Shown in pieces: positions 1 to 8,209 of a stretch of 64,000 nucleotides of DNA. Position 1 is the first letter of the stretch, and each line of letters begins with the position of its first letter. The notes under the pieces were generated by a model that saw only the letters and a list, made by a program, of their open reading frames with translations, was not told the origin of the DNA and did no database searches. A program made the position numbers and the translations under genes. The stretch is from contig CAXTEJ010000003.1 in assembly GCA_964243295.1 (NCBI GenBank), positions 62,001 through 126,000 on the forward strand. Direction: 5' to 3'. The DNA comes from CAXTEJ01 sp964243295. GTDB lineage: Bacteria > Actinomycetota > Actinomycetes > Actinomycetales > Angustibacteraceae.

Positions 1-539
1 TCGTTGCGGGTGACGACCAGCGTGCTGCTGCGCATGACGCGCGCCAGGATCGGCAGGTAGATGACCGCGATGGCCAGCGCGGCGACGGTGCTGCCGGGGC
101 CGAGGATCGCGATCAGGCTGATGGCCAGCAGCAGCGCGGGGAGCACCAGCAGCATGTCGAGCGGGCGGGACACGAGCGTGTCGACCCATCCGCCGAAGTA
201 GCCGGCCACCAGGCCCAGCGGCACCGCGAGCAGCGTGGCCACGCCCACGGCCGACACCGCGACGAGCAGGCTGACGCGCAGCGCGAACAGCACCCGGCTC
301 AGCACGTCGCGGCCCAGCACGTCCGAACCGAGCAGGTGCGCGGCGTCGGGCGCGCCGAGCACCCGCGAGGCCTGCACCGCCTCGGGGTCGTGCGGGGCGA
401 GCAGCGGCGCCGCGAGCGCCACCACGACGAGGACAGCGAGCAGGACGGCGCCGACGACCGTCGCGGTGCGGCCGCGTCGGGGCGCTCGCACCCGCCTCGC
501 TGAGACGGCGGCGACAGGGGCCGGGGACAGGGCGCTCAC
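1..539 (-). CDS. Oligopeptide/dipeptide ABC transporter permease, DppC-like (cut by window edge)
   Basis: Inner-membrane permease subunit of a peptide/nickel-type ABC importer. The first 179 residues are visible. A membrane segment lies at about residues 26-48. It is followed by the family hallmark HLLGSDVLGRDVLSRVL at about 68-84 and then the start of the BPD_transp_1 membrane core. The GTG start overlaps the stop of the DppB-like gene (GTGA), so the two are translationally coupled. The rest of the gene, and probably the ATPase and solute-binding subunits, lie beyond the left edge. Substrate is not determinable. The neighbouring M20 hydrolase suggests an N-acyl amino acid or small peptide. 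Confidence 0.9.
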   Translation of the reverse strand, partial: MSALSPAPVAAVSARRVRAPRRGRTATVVGAVLLAVLVVVALAAPLLAPHDPEAVQASRVLGAPDAAHLLGSDVLGRDVLSRVLFALRVSLLVAVSAVGVATLLAVPLGLVAGYFGGWVDTLVSRPLDMLLVLPALLLAISLIAILGPGSTVAALAIAVIYLPILARVMRSSTLVVTRN

Positions 540-1495
540 GTGCCGCTCCCGTCGGACACCCTCGGGTCGAGCCAGCCCACCACGAGGTCGGTGACGAGCG
601 AGACCGCGACGAACAGCACGGCGATCGTCAGCACGCCCGCCTGCACCGTCGGGTAGTTGCGCTGGTTGATCGCGGTGACGACCAGGCGGCCCACGCCCGG
701 GAGGGCGAACAGCGACTCGACGACGATGGCCCCGCCGAGCAGCACCCCCACCTGGATGCCGATCACGGTGACGACGGTGGGCGCGGCGTTCTTCAGGGCG
801 TGACCGCCGACGATGCGCCGGTTCGACAGCCCCTTCGCCCGCAGGAAGGTCACGTAGGGCCGGTCGAGCACGGCCTCCATGGCGCCGCGGGTCGTGCGCA
901 GCACGTACGCCGCCTCGGCCGTGGCGAGCGTCAGCACGGGCAGCGCCAGGTAGCGCAGGTTGCCGACCGGGTCGTCGGTGAAGGGCACGTACCCCGACGG
1001 GGGCAGCACGCCCAGGGTCGCGGCGAACAGCAGCACGAGCATGATCCCGAGCCAGAAGTCCGGGACGCTGACGCCGACGACCACGAACCCGTCGGTCAGC
1101 CGCCGCGCCCACCGACCGCCGGTCGCGGCGCGCACCCCCAGCGGGACGCCGACGAGCACCGCCAGCAGCATCGACAGCGACGTGAGCTCGAGGGTCACGG
1201 GCAGTCGTTGGGCGAGCAGCTCGGACAGCGGCGCGCGGGTGACGAGGTCCTGGCCGAGGTCGCCGTGCAGCAGCCCCGACGTCCAGTCGAGGTACTGCTG
1301 CAGCAGCGGCTGGTCGAGGCCCAGCCGGGTGCGCACCTCGGCGATGTTGGCGGGCGTCGCACGGAACCCCAGCATCGTGCGCACGGGGTCGCCGGGCACC
1401 AGCCGGATGATGAGGAACACGAAGACGCTCATCACCCACAGCACGGGCAGGGTGAGCAGCGTGCGGCGCACCACGAACCCCAGTCGCCCGCTCAC
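536..1495 (-). CDS. Oligopeptide/dipeptide ABC transporter permease, DppB-like
   Basis: Partner permease of the DppC-like protein, 319 residues, normal for the family. The first membrane helix (about 12-32) runs into the conserved RLVPGDP turn. The cytoplasmic EAA coupling loop lies at about 194-240, where the ATPase would dock. The GTG start overlaps the stop of the GntR gene by four bases and its own stop overlaps the next start, so the peptidase, regulator and transporter genes form one tight operon read leftward. Confidence 0.92.
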   Translation of the reverse strand: MSGRLGFVVRRTLLTLPVLWVMSVFVFLIIRLVPGDPVRTMLGFRATPANIAEVRTRLGLDQPLLQQYLDWTSGLLHGDLGQDLVTRAPLSELLAQRLPVTLELTSLSMLLAVLVGVPLGVRAATGGRWARRLTDGFVVVGVSVPDFWLGIMLVLLFAATLGVLPPSGYVPFTDDPVGNLRYLALPVLTLATAEAAYVLRTTRGAMEAVLDRPYVTFLRAKGLSNRRIVGGHALKNAAPTVVTVIGIQVGVLLGGAIVVESLFALPGVGRLVVTAINQRNYPTVQAGVLTIAVLFVAVSLVTDLVVGWLDPRVSDGSGT

Positions 1496-2277
1496 GGCTC
1501 ACCGCTGCGCTGCACCCGGGCGACGAGGTCGCGGATGAGTCCCTCGGACAGCGTGAAGTGGTAGCCGGCGACGCGGGCGGCCGTCGTGGCGTCCCCGTCG
1601 ACGACCGCGCACGCCAGCGCCAGGTGCTGCTCGGTCGCCGTCCGCCGCACCTGCTCGCTGTAGGGCTCGGCGCCGAGGTTGAGGCTGACCTTGGAGCGGA
1701 TGCCGGTCGACAGGCCCAGCAGCACGGGGTTGTGCGTCGCCTCCGCGATCGCCCGGTGCAGCCGCTCGTCGGCCTGGCGCGAGGCCTCGCGGTCGGGCGC
1801 GTCCTGGTAGTCCCGCAGGGCCGCGGTGATGGTCTCGCAGTCGGCCGGTGTCCGCCGGGCCGCCGCGGTGCCCGCGATGAGCGGCTCGAGCAGGGTGCGG
1901 GCGTCGAACAGCGCCTCGAACGCCTCCCAGTTCGGCACCAGGTGGCGGCGGACGGTCTCGGCGGACGACGGTCCCCAGTCGGCGAGCACGAAGTACCCGC
2001 CGTTGCGGCCGCGCCGCACCTCGACGTACCCGGTGTCGGTGAGCCGTCCCAGCGCGTCGCGCACCGTCGAGCGCGACACCCCGAGCAGGGGCGCCAGCTC
2101 GCGCTCGCTGGGCAGCCGCTGGCCCGGCACGTAGACGCCGAGCGCGACCGCCGTCACCAGCCGGTCGACGACCTGGTCGACGACGTGGCGGGTGACGATC
2201 GGGGCGCCGAGCGGCTCGACCGCCCCGCTGCCGAGGTCGGTGAGCAGGTGCAGGTCGACCTCGGCGGGGCGCCTCAT
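1492..2277 (-). CDS. GntR family transcriptional regulator, FadR/FCD subfamily
   Basis: Cytoplasmic DNA-binding repressor or activator of 261 residues. The winged helix lies at about 29-100 and includes PGQRLPSERELAPLLGVSRS and the wing RRGRNGGYF. A C-terminal all-helical FCD effector domain occupies about 118-250. FCD regulators usually bind a carboxylic acid and control their own operon. Here the gene sits inside the operon, between the M20 hydrolase (4-base ATGA overlap) and the permeases. An imperfect palindrome just upstream of the hydrolase start (3569-3585) is a possible binding site. The ligand is unknown but is plausibly the transported compound or its cleavage product. Confidence 0.9.
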   Translation of the reverse strand: MRRPAEVDLHLLTDLGSGAVEPLGAPIVTRHVVDQVVDRLVTAVALGVYVPGQRLPSERELAPLLGVSRSTVRDALGRLTDTGYVEVRRGRNGGYFVLADWGPSSAETVRRHLVPNWEAFEALFDARTLLEPLIAGTAAARRTPADCETITAALRDYQDAPDREASRQADERLHRAIAEATHNPVLLGLSTGIRSKVSLNLGAEPYSEQVRRTATEQHLALACAVVDGDATTAARVAGYHFTLSEGLIRDLVARVQRSGEP

Positions 2278-3557
2278 CGGTGGTCCCTGCCGGCATCACG
2301 GTCTCGTCGCAGCCACGTCGCCACGAACCGGGCGAGGGTGCGGGCGCCGTCCACCACGCTGGCGAGCTCGACGCTCTCGTCGATGCCGTGGATGTCGTGG
2401 GCGGTGGCGCCGAAGCAGACGGCGGGCACGCCCACGTCGTTGACGTAGGTGCGCGCGTCGGTCGTGCTGCCGATGCCGAACGTGCGCGGCGCCACGCCGT
2501 GCGCGTCGACGTGCGCCACCGCGAGGGCCTCGACGAGGGGGTGGCCGGCGTCCAGGGCGTAGCCGCGGGCCCGCAGGCCGGTGCTCGTCACCCGGGGCGC
2601 GACCGTGAACCGGGGGTCGGACGACGCGAGCTCGGCGACCGTGGTGCTCACCTGCTGCTCGGCCTCGTCCGGCGACCACGCCCGCGGGTAGCCGACGCGC
2701 AGCCGGAACGTCGCGCTCGCCGGCACGCTCGACGACCAGTCGCCGGCCTGCACGCCGCCGAGGTTGAGGTTGTAGGGGCTCGCGACGTCGGCGAGCGCGG
2801 GGTCGGGCGCGGCGGCGGCCAGCCCGGCGCACCAGGTGCGCAGCCCGGCGACCAGGTGCATCCCGAGGTCGACCGGGTTGGTGGCGAGGTGCGCCGACTC
2901 GGCGTGCGCCGACACGCCGACCACCTCGACGTCGACCCACAGCACGCCGACGCCGGCGAGCAGCACCCCGAGGTCGGTCGGCTCGAGCATCACGACGGCG
3001 TCGGCCAGCACGCCGTCGCGGGTGGCCGACCACAGGGCGCCGTTGCCGGTGCACTCCTCCTCGATCACGGCGAGCAGACCCAGCCGCGCCTGCGCCAGCA
3101 GGTCGGGCTCGGTGTCGCGCAGCGCTCGCAGCGCGAGGCACCCGATCGCGAACCCGCCCTTCATGTCGCCGGCGCCGCGGCCGTGCAGCCGCCCGTCCCG
3201 GCGCACCGGCGTGAACGGGGGGCTGGCCCACAGGTGGGGCGTGAGCGCGGGGACGACGTCCATGTGGCCGCCCAGCAGCAGCGAGAGCCCGGGCGGTCCG
3301 GGGGTGCGGCCGAGCAGCTGGAACCGGTCGGACGCCGGCGCCCCGGGCTGGGCGACACCGGCCCGCGGGTCGTCGACCTGTCCCGTCGGGAAGGGGAACC
3401 GGGTGACGTCCAGCCCGAGGTCGACCAGCTCGCTCTCGAGCACGGCCAGGGCGTCCTGCTCGTGACCGACCGTGCTCGGTGCCGCGACGAGATCGCCGAG
3501 CAGGCCGAACGCGTGCTCGGCGTGCCGGTCGACGGCCTCGTCCAACGTGGTGGGCAC
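2274..3557 (-). CDS. M20 family metallohydrolase (ArgE/DapE-like deacylase)
   Basis: Zinc-dependent amidohydrolase of 427 residues that cleaves N-acyl amino acids or short peptides in the cytoplasm. The metal site is visible: H98 and D100 in GGHMDVVP, D131 in GRGAGDMKGG, and the Glu cluster IEEECTGNG at about 165-172 (catalytic base plus ligand). A dimerisation insert follows. The GTG start at 3557 begins VPTTLDEAVDRH. It is the first gene of a four-gene or longer operon with the GntR regulator and peptide permeases, which suggests uptake followed by deacylation. The exact substrate cannot be read from the sequence. Confidence 0.88.
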   Translation of the reverse strand: MPTTLDEAVDRHAEHAFGLLGDLVAAPSTVGHEQDALAVLESELVDLGLDVTRFPFPTGQVDDPRAGVAQPGAPASDRFQLLGRTPGPPGLSLLLGGHMDVVPALTPHLWASPPFTPVRRDGRLHGRGAGDMKGGFAIGCLALRALRDTEPDLLAQARLGLLAVIEEECTGNGALWSATRDGVLADAVVMLEPTDLGVLLAGVGVLWVDVEVVGVSAHAESAHLATNPVDLGMHLVAGLRTWCAGLAAAAPDPALADVASPYNLNLGGVQAGDWSSSVPASATFRLRVGYPRAWSPDEAEQQVSTTVAELASSDPRFTVAPRVTSTGLRARGYALDAGHPLVEALAVAHVDAHGVAPRTFGIGSTTDARTYVNDVGVPAVCFGATAHDIHGIDESVELASVVDGARTLARFVATWLRRDRDAGRDHR

Positions 3558-3568
3558 CGCGCTCCAAT

Positions 3569-3585
3569 GGTCTGTCAGGCAGTCC
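3569..3585. promoter_or_regulatory. Candidate GntR operator (imperfect palindrome)
   Basis: GGTCTGTCAGGCAGTCC is a 17-bp imperfect dyad. It reads GG-CTG-C-G-CAG-CC on both strands, with 12 of 17 positions symmetric. It lies 12 bp upstream of the M20 start in the only sizeable gap before that operon, where a GntR/FCD repressor would act. Assignment to this regulator is inference. Confidence 0.35.
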
Positions 3586-3654
3586 TTAAGCTGTGGGAGC
3601 GAGTGTGCCGGTGCCGACGACGGGCCACAAGGGGGTTGCGCGACCTCTTCGGTG

Positions 3655-5190
3655 TCAGCCTCGGTCGGCGTCGACCGGACCGGGCGCGGTGCCGGCGGCG
3701 GCGTTCGCCGCGAGGACGTCGCGCAGCGCGGGGTAGAGCATGCGGTAGACCGGGTAGCGCCGCTCGTAGACCGCGGCTGTCGCCGGGTCGGGATGGACGG
3801 CGTGCCCGCGGGCGGCCATCACGTGCGCGAGCGCCGGGATGCCGGCGCTGCCGACGCCGGTGGTGTGGGCCCGGGCGATGATCGCGGCGCCGCGGGCGCT
3901 GACCTCGTCGCCGGGCACCAGGTCGATCCGGCGTCCGGTGACGTCGGCGAGGATCTGCGTCCACACCGCGCTGCGGGTGCCGCCGCCGACCGCGTGGATC
4001 ACGCGCAGCGGGGTGCCCGTCTCGCGCTCGAGGCCCTCGACGTGCAGCCGCAGCTCGAACGCGACGCCCTCCAGCAGGGAGCGGTAGAGGTGGGCCCGGG
4101 TGTGCCCGCCGTGCCAGCCGACCGTGGCCCCCCGGGCCAGCGGGTCCCAGTAGGGGGACTGGACGGCGTTCCAGTACGGCAGCGTCAGCAGCCCGTCGCA
4201 CCCCGGCGGCACCCGCGCGGCAGCGGCCTCCAGGTCGGCGTGCGCGCCGACAGCAGCGCCGTCGGGCCCGACCTCGCGCCGGAACCACTCGGTGAGGTAC
4301 CCCGCCGAGTTGAGCAGCGTCTCGAGCACGTAGCTGCCCGGGACGACGCCCGCGAGGGTGCGGAACGCAGGGGAGACGACGTACCGCGACGACGTCACGC
4401 CCATGACCATCGAGGTGCCGAGGTTGAGGTAGGCCGTGCCCTCGCCGCCGGCGTCGGCGCCGACGCCCGCGGCCTGACCGTCACCGGTGCCGGCCACGAG
4501 CGGCACGGGCCCGGGCAGCCCGAGCCCGGTGGCGACCGCGGGGTCGAGCATCGCCAGCAGCTCACCGGCCGCCACCAGGTCGGGCAGCTGGTGCCGCCGC
4601 ACCGCGGCCATCGTGAGCAGGCTGTCGGCCCAGCTGAGCCTGGCGAGGTCGAACAGCCCGAGGGCGTCGGCCGAACCGGTGCCGGTGGCCCACCGCCCGG
4701 TCAGCCGCTGGCACAGGTACGCCTGGACGTCGCCGACGTGCGCCGCGTCGCGCAGCACCGCGGGCTCGTGCTCCGCCAGCCAGGCGAGCTCGTAGAGCGC
4801 CGGGGTGACGTCGGCGGGCTTGCCGGACAGCCGCGCGACGACGTCCGAGCCGAGCCGTGCGATCTGCTCGGCGGCCCGGGTGTCGACCCACAGGATGGCC
4901 GGCCGCAGCGGCTCGAACCGGTCGTCGAGGCACACGAAGGTCTCGCGCTGGTGGGTGATGCAGACGGCCTCGACCCTGCCCGGGTCGTCGACGCCGTCGA
5001 TGGCCTCGCGCATGGCGTCCAGGGCAGCGCGCTCCCAGTCGGCCGGGTCCTGCTCGTGCCAGCCTGGGTGCGGGCGGCTCATCGCGATCGGGCGCGACGC
5101 CGACGACACCGCCGTCCCGTGGGCGTCGTGGACGACCGCCTTCGCCGCCGTGGTCGAGCAGTCGAGGGCCAGGACGAGGGGCTCAGCCAC
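3655..5190 (-). CDS. FGGY family carbohydrate kinase (xylulokinase-like)
   Basis: Cytoplasmic ATP-dependent sugar kinase, 511 residues, usual FGGY length. The N-terminal phosphate-binding motif LALDCSTTAAKAVV lies at about 6-19. FGGY_N carries HPGWHEQDPADWERAA and the catalytic-Asp region LWVDTRAAEQIA. FGGY_C carries the adenosine motif AVGGGTRSAVWTQILADVTG. The gene start overlaps the end of the zinc dehydrogenase gene by 8 bp. A polyol oxidised by the dehydrogenase would give a ketose phosphorylated here, as in pentitol or hexitol catabolism. The exact ketose is unknown. Confidence 0.85.
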   Translation of the reverse strand: MAEPLVLALDCSTTAAKAVVHDAHGTAVSSASRPIAMSRPHPGWHEQDPADWERAALDAMREAIDGVDDPGRVEAVCITHQRETFVCLDDRFEPLRPAILWVDTRAAEQIARLGSDVVARLSGKPADVTPALYELAWLAEHEPAVLRDAAHVGDVQAYLCQRLTGRWATGTGSADALGLFDLARLSWADSLLTMAAVRRHQLPDLVAAGELLAMLDPAVATGLGLPGPVPLVAGTGDGQAAGVGADAGGEGTAYLNLGTSMVMGVTSSRYVVSPAFRTLAGVVPGSYVLETLLNSAGYLTEWFRREVGPDGAAVGAHADLEAAAARVPPGCDGLLTLPYWNAVQSPYWDPLARGATVGWHGGHTRAHLYRSLLEGVAFELRLHVEGLERETGTPLRVIHAVGGGTRSAVWTQILADVTGRRIDLVPGDEVSARGAAIIARAHTTGVGSAGIPALAHVMAARGHAVHPDPATAAVYERRYPVYRMLYPALRDVLAANAAAGTAPGPVDADRG

Positions 5191-6205
5191 GGGCGTTCGG
5201 CTCCACGACGACCTTCAGCCCCTCGCGGGCCACCGCGGTGACGAAGGCCGCCTCGACCTGCGCCAGGGCGAAGTGGTGGGAGACGATCGAGGCGACGTCG
5301 ACGCGTCCGGACGACACCAGCCCGATCGCCCGGGGGTAGACGTCCTTCATCCGGCGCACCATGGCGAACGTCAGGCCCTTGCGCCGAGCCGTCGCGGCGG
5401 GGAAGGACGACGCGTCGGTGCTGGGGATGCCGGCCAGGACGACGCGCCCGCCGGGCCGCACCACCTCGACCGCCGCTGCGATCGCGGCATCGGTGCCCGC
5501 GACCTCGAAGGCCACGTCGACGCCCGCCCCGTCGGTGAAGCCCTGCAGCTGCGCGCCGTAGGTGACGTCGTCCGGGTCGAGCACGGCGCCGGCACCCAGC
5601 CGGGTCGCGGCCGCCCGACGGTGGGGGAGCGGGTCGGCGACCAGCACGTCGACGGCGCCGGCCACGCCCAGCAGCTGCAGCAGGCAGAGGCCGATGGGGC
5701 CTGCGCCGATGACCGCCGCGGTCGAGGCCAGCGGCACGTGGCCGAGGTCGACGGCGTGGATCGCCACACCCAGCGGCTCGAGCATCGCTCCCTCGTCCGC
5801 CGTTATCGCCTCCGGCAGCGGATGGAGCAGCTCGGTGGGCCACGACAACAGCTGCTGCAGGCCGCCGTCCAGGGTCGAGTGCCCGGCGAACCGCACGTGG
5901 CGGCACAGGTTCTGGTGCCCGCGCAGGCACAGGTCGCAGCGCAGGCACGGGACGGCGGGGTCGATGGCGACGAGCTGACCGTCGTCGGGGCCGCCGCGCA
6001 CGACGCCGGCCATCTCGTGGCCGCCGACCAGCGGGGAGGTGATCGTCGCGTCGCCGATCCCGCCCTCGTCGTACCAGTGCAGGTCTGACCCACACAGCCC
6101 GACCGCCGAGACCTCGACGAGGCTGTGCCCGTCGCGCACCTGCGGGTCGGGCTCGTCGGCCAGGCGGATGTCGCGGGCGGCGTGGAAGCGGGCGGCTGTG
6201 CTCAC
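5183..6205 (-). CDS. Zinc-dependent medium-chain alcohol/polyol dehydrogenase
   Basis: NAD(P)-dependent MDR dehydrogenase of 340 residues, resembling sorbitol/xylitol or threonine dehydrogenases. Catalytic zinc residues C38 (GLCGSDLHWYDEGG), H63 and E64 (GGHEMAG) are present. Structural zinc cysteines are C87, C90, C93 and C101. The Rossmann motif is VIGAGPIGLCLLQLLG. The open frame continues far upstream, but I start at GTG 6205 because GGTGGGA lies 7 bases before it and homology begins there. A GTG two codons earlier (6211) is possible. It forms an operon with the FGGY kinase for polyol breakdown. Confidence 0.87.
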   Translation of the reverse strand: MSTAARFHAARDIRLADEPDPQVRDGHSLVEVSAVGLCGSDLHWYDEGGIGDATITSPLVGGHEMAGVVRGGPDDGQLVAIDPAVPCLRCDLCLRGHQNLCRHVRFAGHSTLDGGLQQLLSWPTELLHPLPEAITADEGAMLEPLGVAIHAVDLGHVPLASTAAVIGAGPIGLCLLQLLGVAGAVDVLVADPLPHRRAAATRLGAGAVLDPDDVTYGAQLQGFTDGAGVDVAFEVAGTDAAIAAAVEVVRPGGRVVLAGIPSTDASSFPAATARRKGLTFAMVRRMKDVYPRAIGLVSSGRVDVASIVSHHFALAQVEAAFVTAVAREGLKVVVEPNARG

Positions 6206-6277
6206 CGGCACATCCCACCACGGTCGCGTGGCGGCACCCACCGAGCCGGCGGCCGGGCCGCGGGCCAGGATGTCGCC

Positions 6278-7327
6278 ATGGACCACGACGCGAGCAAGGA
6301 CGACGTCAGCTGGCCGGTCGCCGAGGGGGTGTTCGAGCTCGGCGACGTCACCGTCGAGCGGGGCGGCGTCATCCGCGGTGCGCGCCTGGCCTGGCAGACG
6401 CACGGCACGCTGAACGCCGCACGCGACAACGTGGTCGTCTACCCCTGCAGCTACACCGCCACCCACGACGACCTGGCCTGGCTGATCGGGCCGGACGGCG
6501 TGCTCGACCCGACGCGGTGGTACGTGGTGGTGCCCGACATGTTCGCGAACGGGCTGTCGTCCGGGCCCACGGACACCGAGGACTACCCGGCGCTGGTGAC
6601 GATGCACGACAACGTCCTGGCCCAGCGGCGGTTGCTGACCGAGCAGCTCGGCGTCGACAAGGTGGCGGCGGCGTACGGCTTCTCGATGGGCGCCGGGCAG
6701 GCCTACGCCTGGGCCGCGGCGTTCCCCGACGCCGTCGAGCGGGCGATCGTGGTGTGCGGCAGCGCCCGCACCTCGGTGCACAACAGGGTGTTCCTGTCCG
6801 GGTTGCTGCGCACGCTCGAGGCGGCGCCCGAGCACCTGGGCGGCGGGGCGTTCAGCGCCGAGCCGGTGGCGGCGCTGCGGGCCTTCGGCCACATCTACGC
6901 CGGGTGGGGGCTGAGCCAGGACTTCTACCGCGCCGAGCTCTACCGCACGGTGCTCGGCTTCCCCGACCTCGACTCCTTCCTGCGCACCGAGTGGGAGGAG
7001 TCGTTCGGCGCCTGCCGGGCGGCCAACCTCTACGCCCAGGCCCTCACGTGGTCGGCCGCCGACATCAGCGCGGGGCCGACGTACGGCGGCGACCTGGCTG
7101 CGGCCCTCTCCGCGATCCGGGCGCGGGTGCTGCTGCTGCCCGGCGAGACCGACCTGTACTTCCGCGTCGCCGACAACGAGGCCGAGCTCGCGCACCTGCG
7201 CCACGGCGAGCTGCGCCCGATCCCGAGCGTCTGGGGCCACCGCGCGGGCAGCCCGCAGGGACTGCCCGACGAGACCGCCTTCCTGCGCACCGCCGTCCGC
7301 GCCTGGCTCGACACCCCACCCCCGTGA
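6278..7327 (+). CDS. Alpha/beta hydrolase, homoserine O-acetyltransferase (MetX)-like
   Basis: Protein of 349 residues with the MetX-type alpha/beta fold. The nucleophile is S136 in the elbow YGFSMGAGQ. The likely acid is D292 (LPGETDLYF) and the base H321 (WGHRAG). Such proteins acylate homoserine or hydrolyse esters. With no methionine genes nearby, a MetX-like hydrolase is the safer name. ATG 6278 is the first good start; the frame upstream overlaps the divergent dehydrogenase. The stop TGA at 7325-7327 lies inside the first copy of the short repeat, so the C-terminal DTPPP was fixed by repeat insertion or is chance. Confidence 0.75.
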   Translation: MDHDASKDDVSWPVAEGVFELGDVTVERGGVIRGARLAWQTHGTLNAARDNVVVYPCSYTATHDDLAWLIGPDGVLDPTRWYVVVPDMFANGLSSGPTDTEDYPALVTMHDNVLAQRRLLTEQLGVDKVAAAYGFSMGAGQAYAWAAAFPDAVERAIVVCGSARTSVHNRVFLSGLLRTLEAAPEHLGGGAFSAEPVAALRAFGHIYAGWGLSQDFYRAELYRTVLGFPDLDSFLRTEWEESFGACRAANLYAQALTWSAADISAGPTYGGDLAAALSAIRARVLLLPGETDLYFRVADNEAELAHLRHGELRPIPSVWGHRAGSPQGLPDETAFLRTAVRAWLDTPPP

Positions 7328-7373
7328 TCATGCAATCCCGGCCCACCACCCCCGTGATCATGCAATTCCGGCC

Positions 7374-7550
7374 CGCTGCTCGGTCCGGCGTCCGGCCGGT
7401 GTCTGGTCCGGCCGAGGACCGGCACCCTCCGGCCCGCTGCTCGCAAGCTCGCCTGACGCGGACCTGCGGGTACCGGCCCTCGGCCTTCTGCCCGGCGGTT
7501 CTCGAGCGGGCCCAGCCCGTCCCCTCCGCCGTGATCATGCGATCCCGGCC
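7374..7550. repeat. Long repeat unit, copy 1 (~177 bp)
   Basis: Runs from CGCTGCTCGGTCCGGCG through CAAGCTCGCCTGACGCGG to the short repeat at its end. It is followed directly by a second copy of nearly the same length. No credible protein is encoded in any frame; frames that stay open only repeat the same peptide. Confidence 0.85.
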
Positions 7551-7729
7551 CGCTGCTCGGGTCCGGCGTCCGGGCCGGTGCCTGATCCGGCCGAGGGCCG
7601 GCACCCTCCGGCCCGCTGCTCGCAAGCTCGCCTGACGCGGACCTACGGGTACCGGTCCTCGGCCTTCTTCCCGCGGTTCTCGGGCCGCGTCCCGCCCGTC
7701 CCCTCCGCTGTGATCTTGCGATCCCGGCC
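7551..7729. repeat. Long repeat unit, copy 2 (~179 bp, tandem)
   Basis: Direct tandem copy of 7374-7550. It shares GGCACCCTCCGGCCCGCTGC, CAAGCTCGCCTGACGCGGAC and the closing short repeat. Substitutions are scattered rather than clustered by codon position, as expected for non-coding repeats. Confidence 0.85.
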
Positions 7730-7870
7730 CACTCGGTCCGGAGGGCCAGCTGCTGCCCGCTGCCGGCACGCTTCGTGACGCTGACCGCCGGGTAGCGGCC
7801 GGCCCTAGGCCTTCCCGCCGTTGTCCGGTACCCAGCTGCCCTCGCCGGCGTGATCGTGCGATCCCGGTCC
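7730..7870. repeat. Long repeat unit, diverged third copy
   Basis: Shorter and more diverged version of the unit that ends in the variant short repeat TGATCGTGCGATCCCGG. Similarity is recognisable in the order of blocks (ACTCGGTCCGG, CTGCCCGCTGCCGGCAC, GACGCTGACC, GGTAGCGGCC) but not in length. Confidence 0.6.
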
Positions 7871-8050
7871 GTTCCGCTTGCGTGCCGGTGGGCGCGCCCC
7901 GCCCGTCAGCGAGCGGACGCTACGCCAGCGGGTGGGCCGCGGTCGCCTAGTCACCGAGCGAGGGCTGCGAGTCGGTACCCGGGTCGTGCGTGAAGACGCT
8001 TGCGACAGCGGACCAGGGTGGCGGCTCGGCCGGACCCCGCCACACGACTG

Positions 8051-8187
8051 AGCCGGAATTGCAAGATCACGGCGGGAACAAGGCACAGGACCGGTATCCG
8101 GAGGTCCGCGTCAGGCGCGCTTGCGAGCAGCGGGCCGGAGGGTGCCGGCCCTTGGCCGGACCGAACGGGCCGGGATTGCATGATCAC
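8051..8187. repeat. Long repeat unit, inverted copy
   Basis: Read on the minus strand it gives the short repeat, then CCGGCACCCTCCGGCCCGCT, CAAGCGCGCCTGACGCGGAC, a GGATACCGGTCCT block, and a second short repeat. It is the same block order as 7374-7729 but inverted, and lies just left of the IS30 element. Confidence 0.85.
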
Positions 8188-8209
8188 GGGGGTGGGGGCG
8201 GTTTCGTAG

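Noticed and set aside
5183..7240. 685-residue extension of the zinc dehydrogenase
   Set aside because: The added N-terminal half is a shadow of the divergent MetX-like gene; the dehydrogenase domain starts at 6205.
7065..7769. Long minus-strand frame across the repeat island
   Set aside because: Its translation repeats the same Arg/Gly-rich peptide because the DNA is repetitive; no start site or family.
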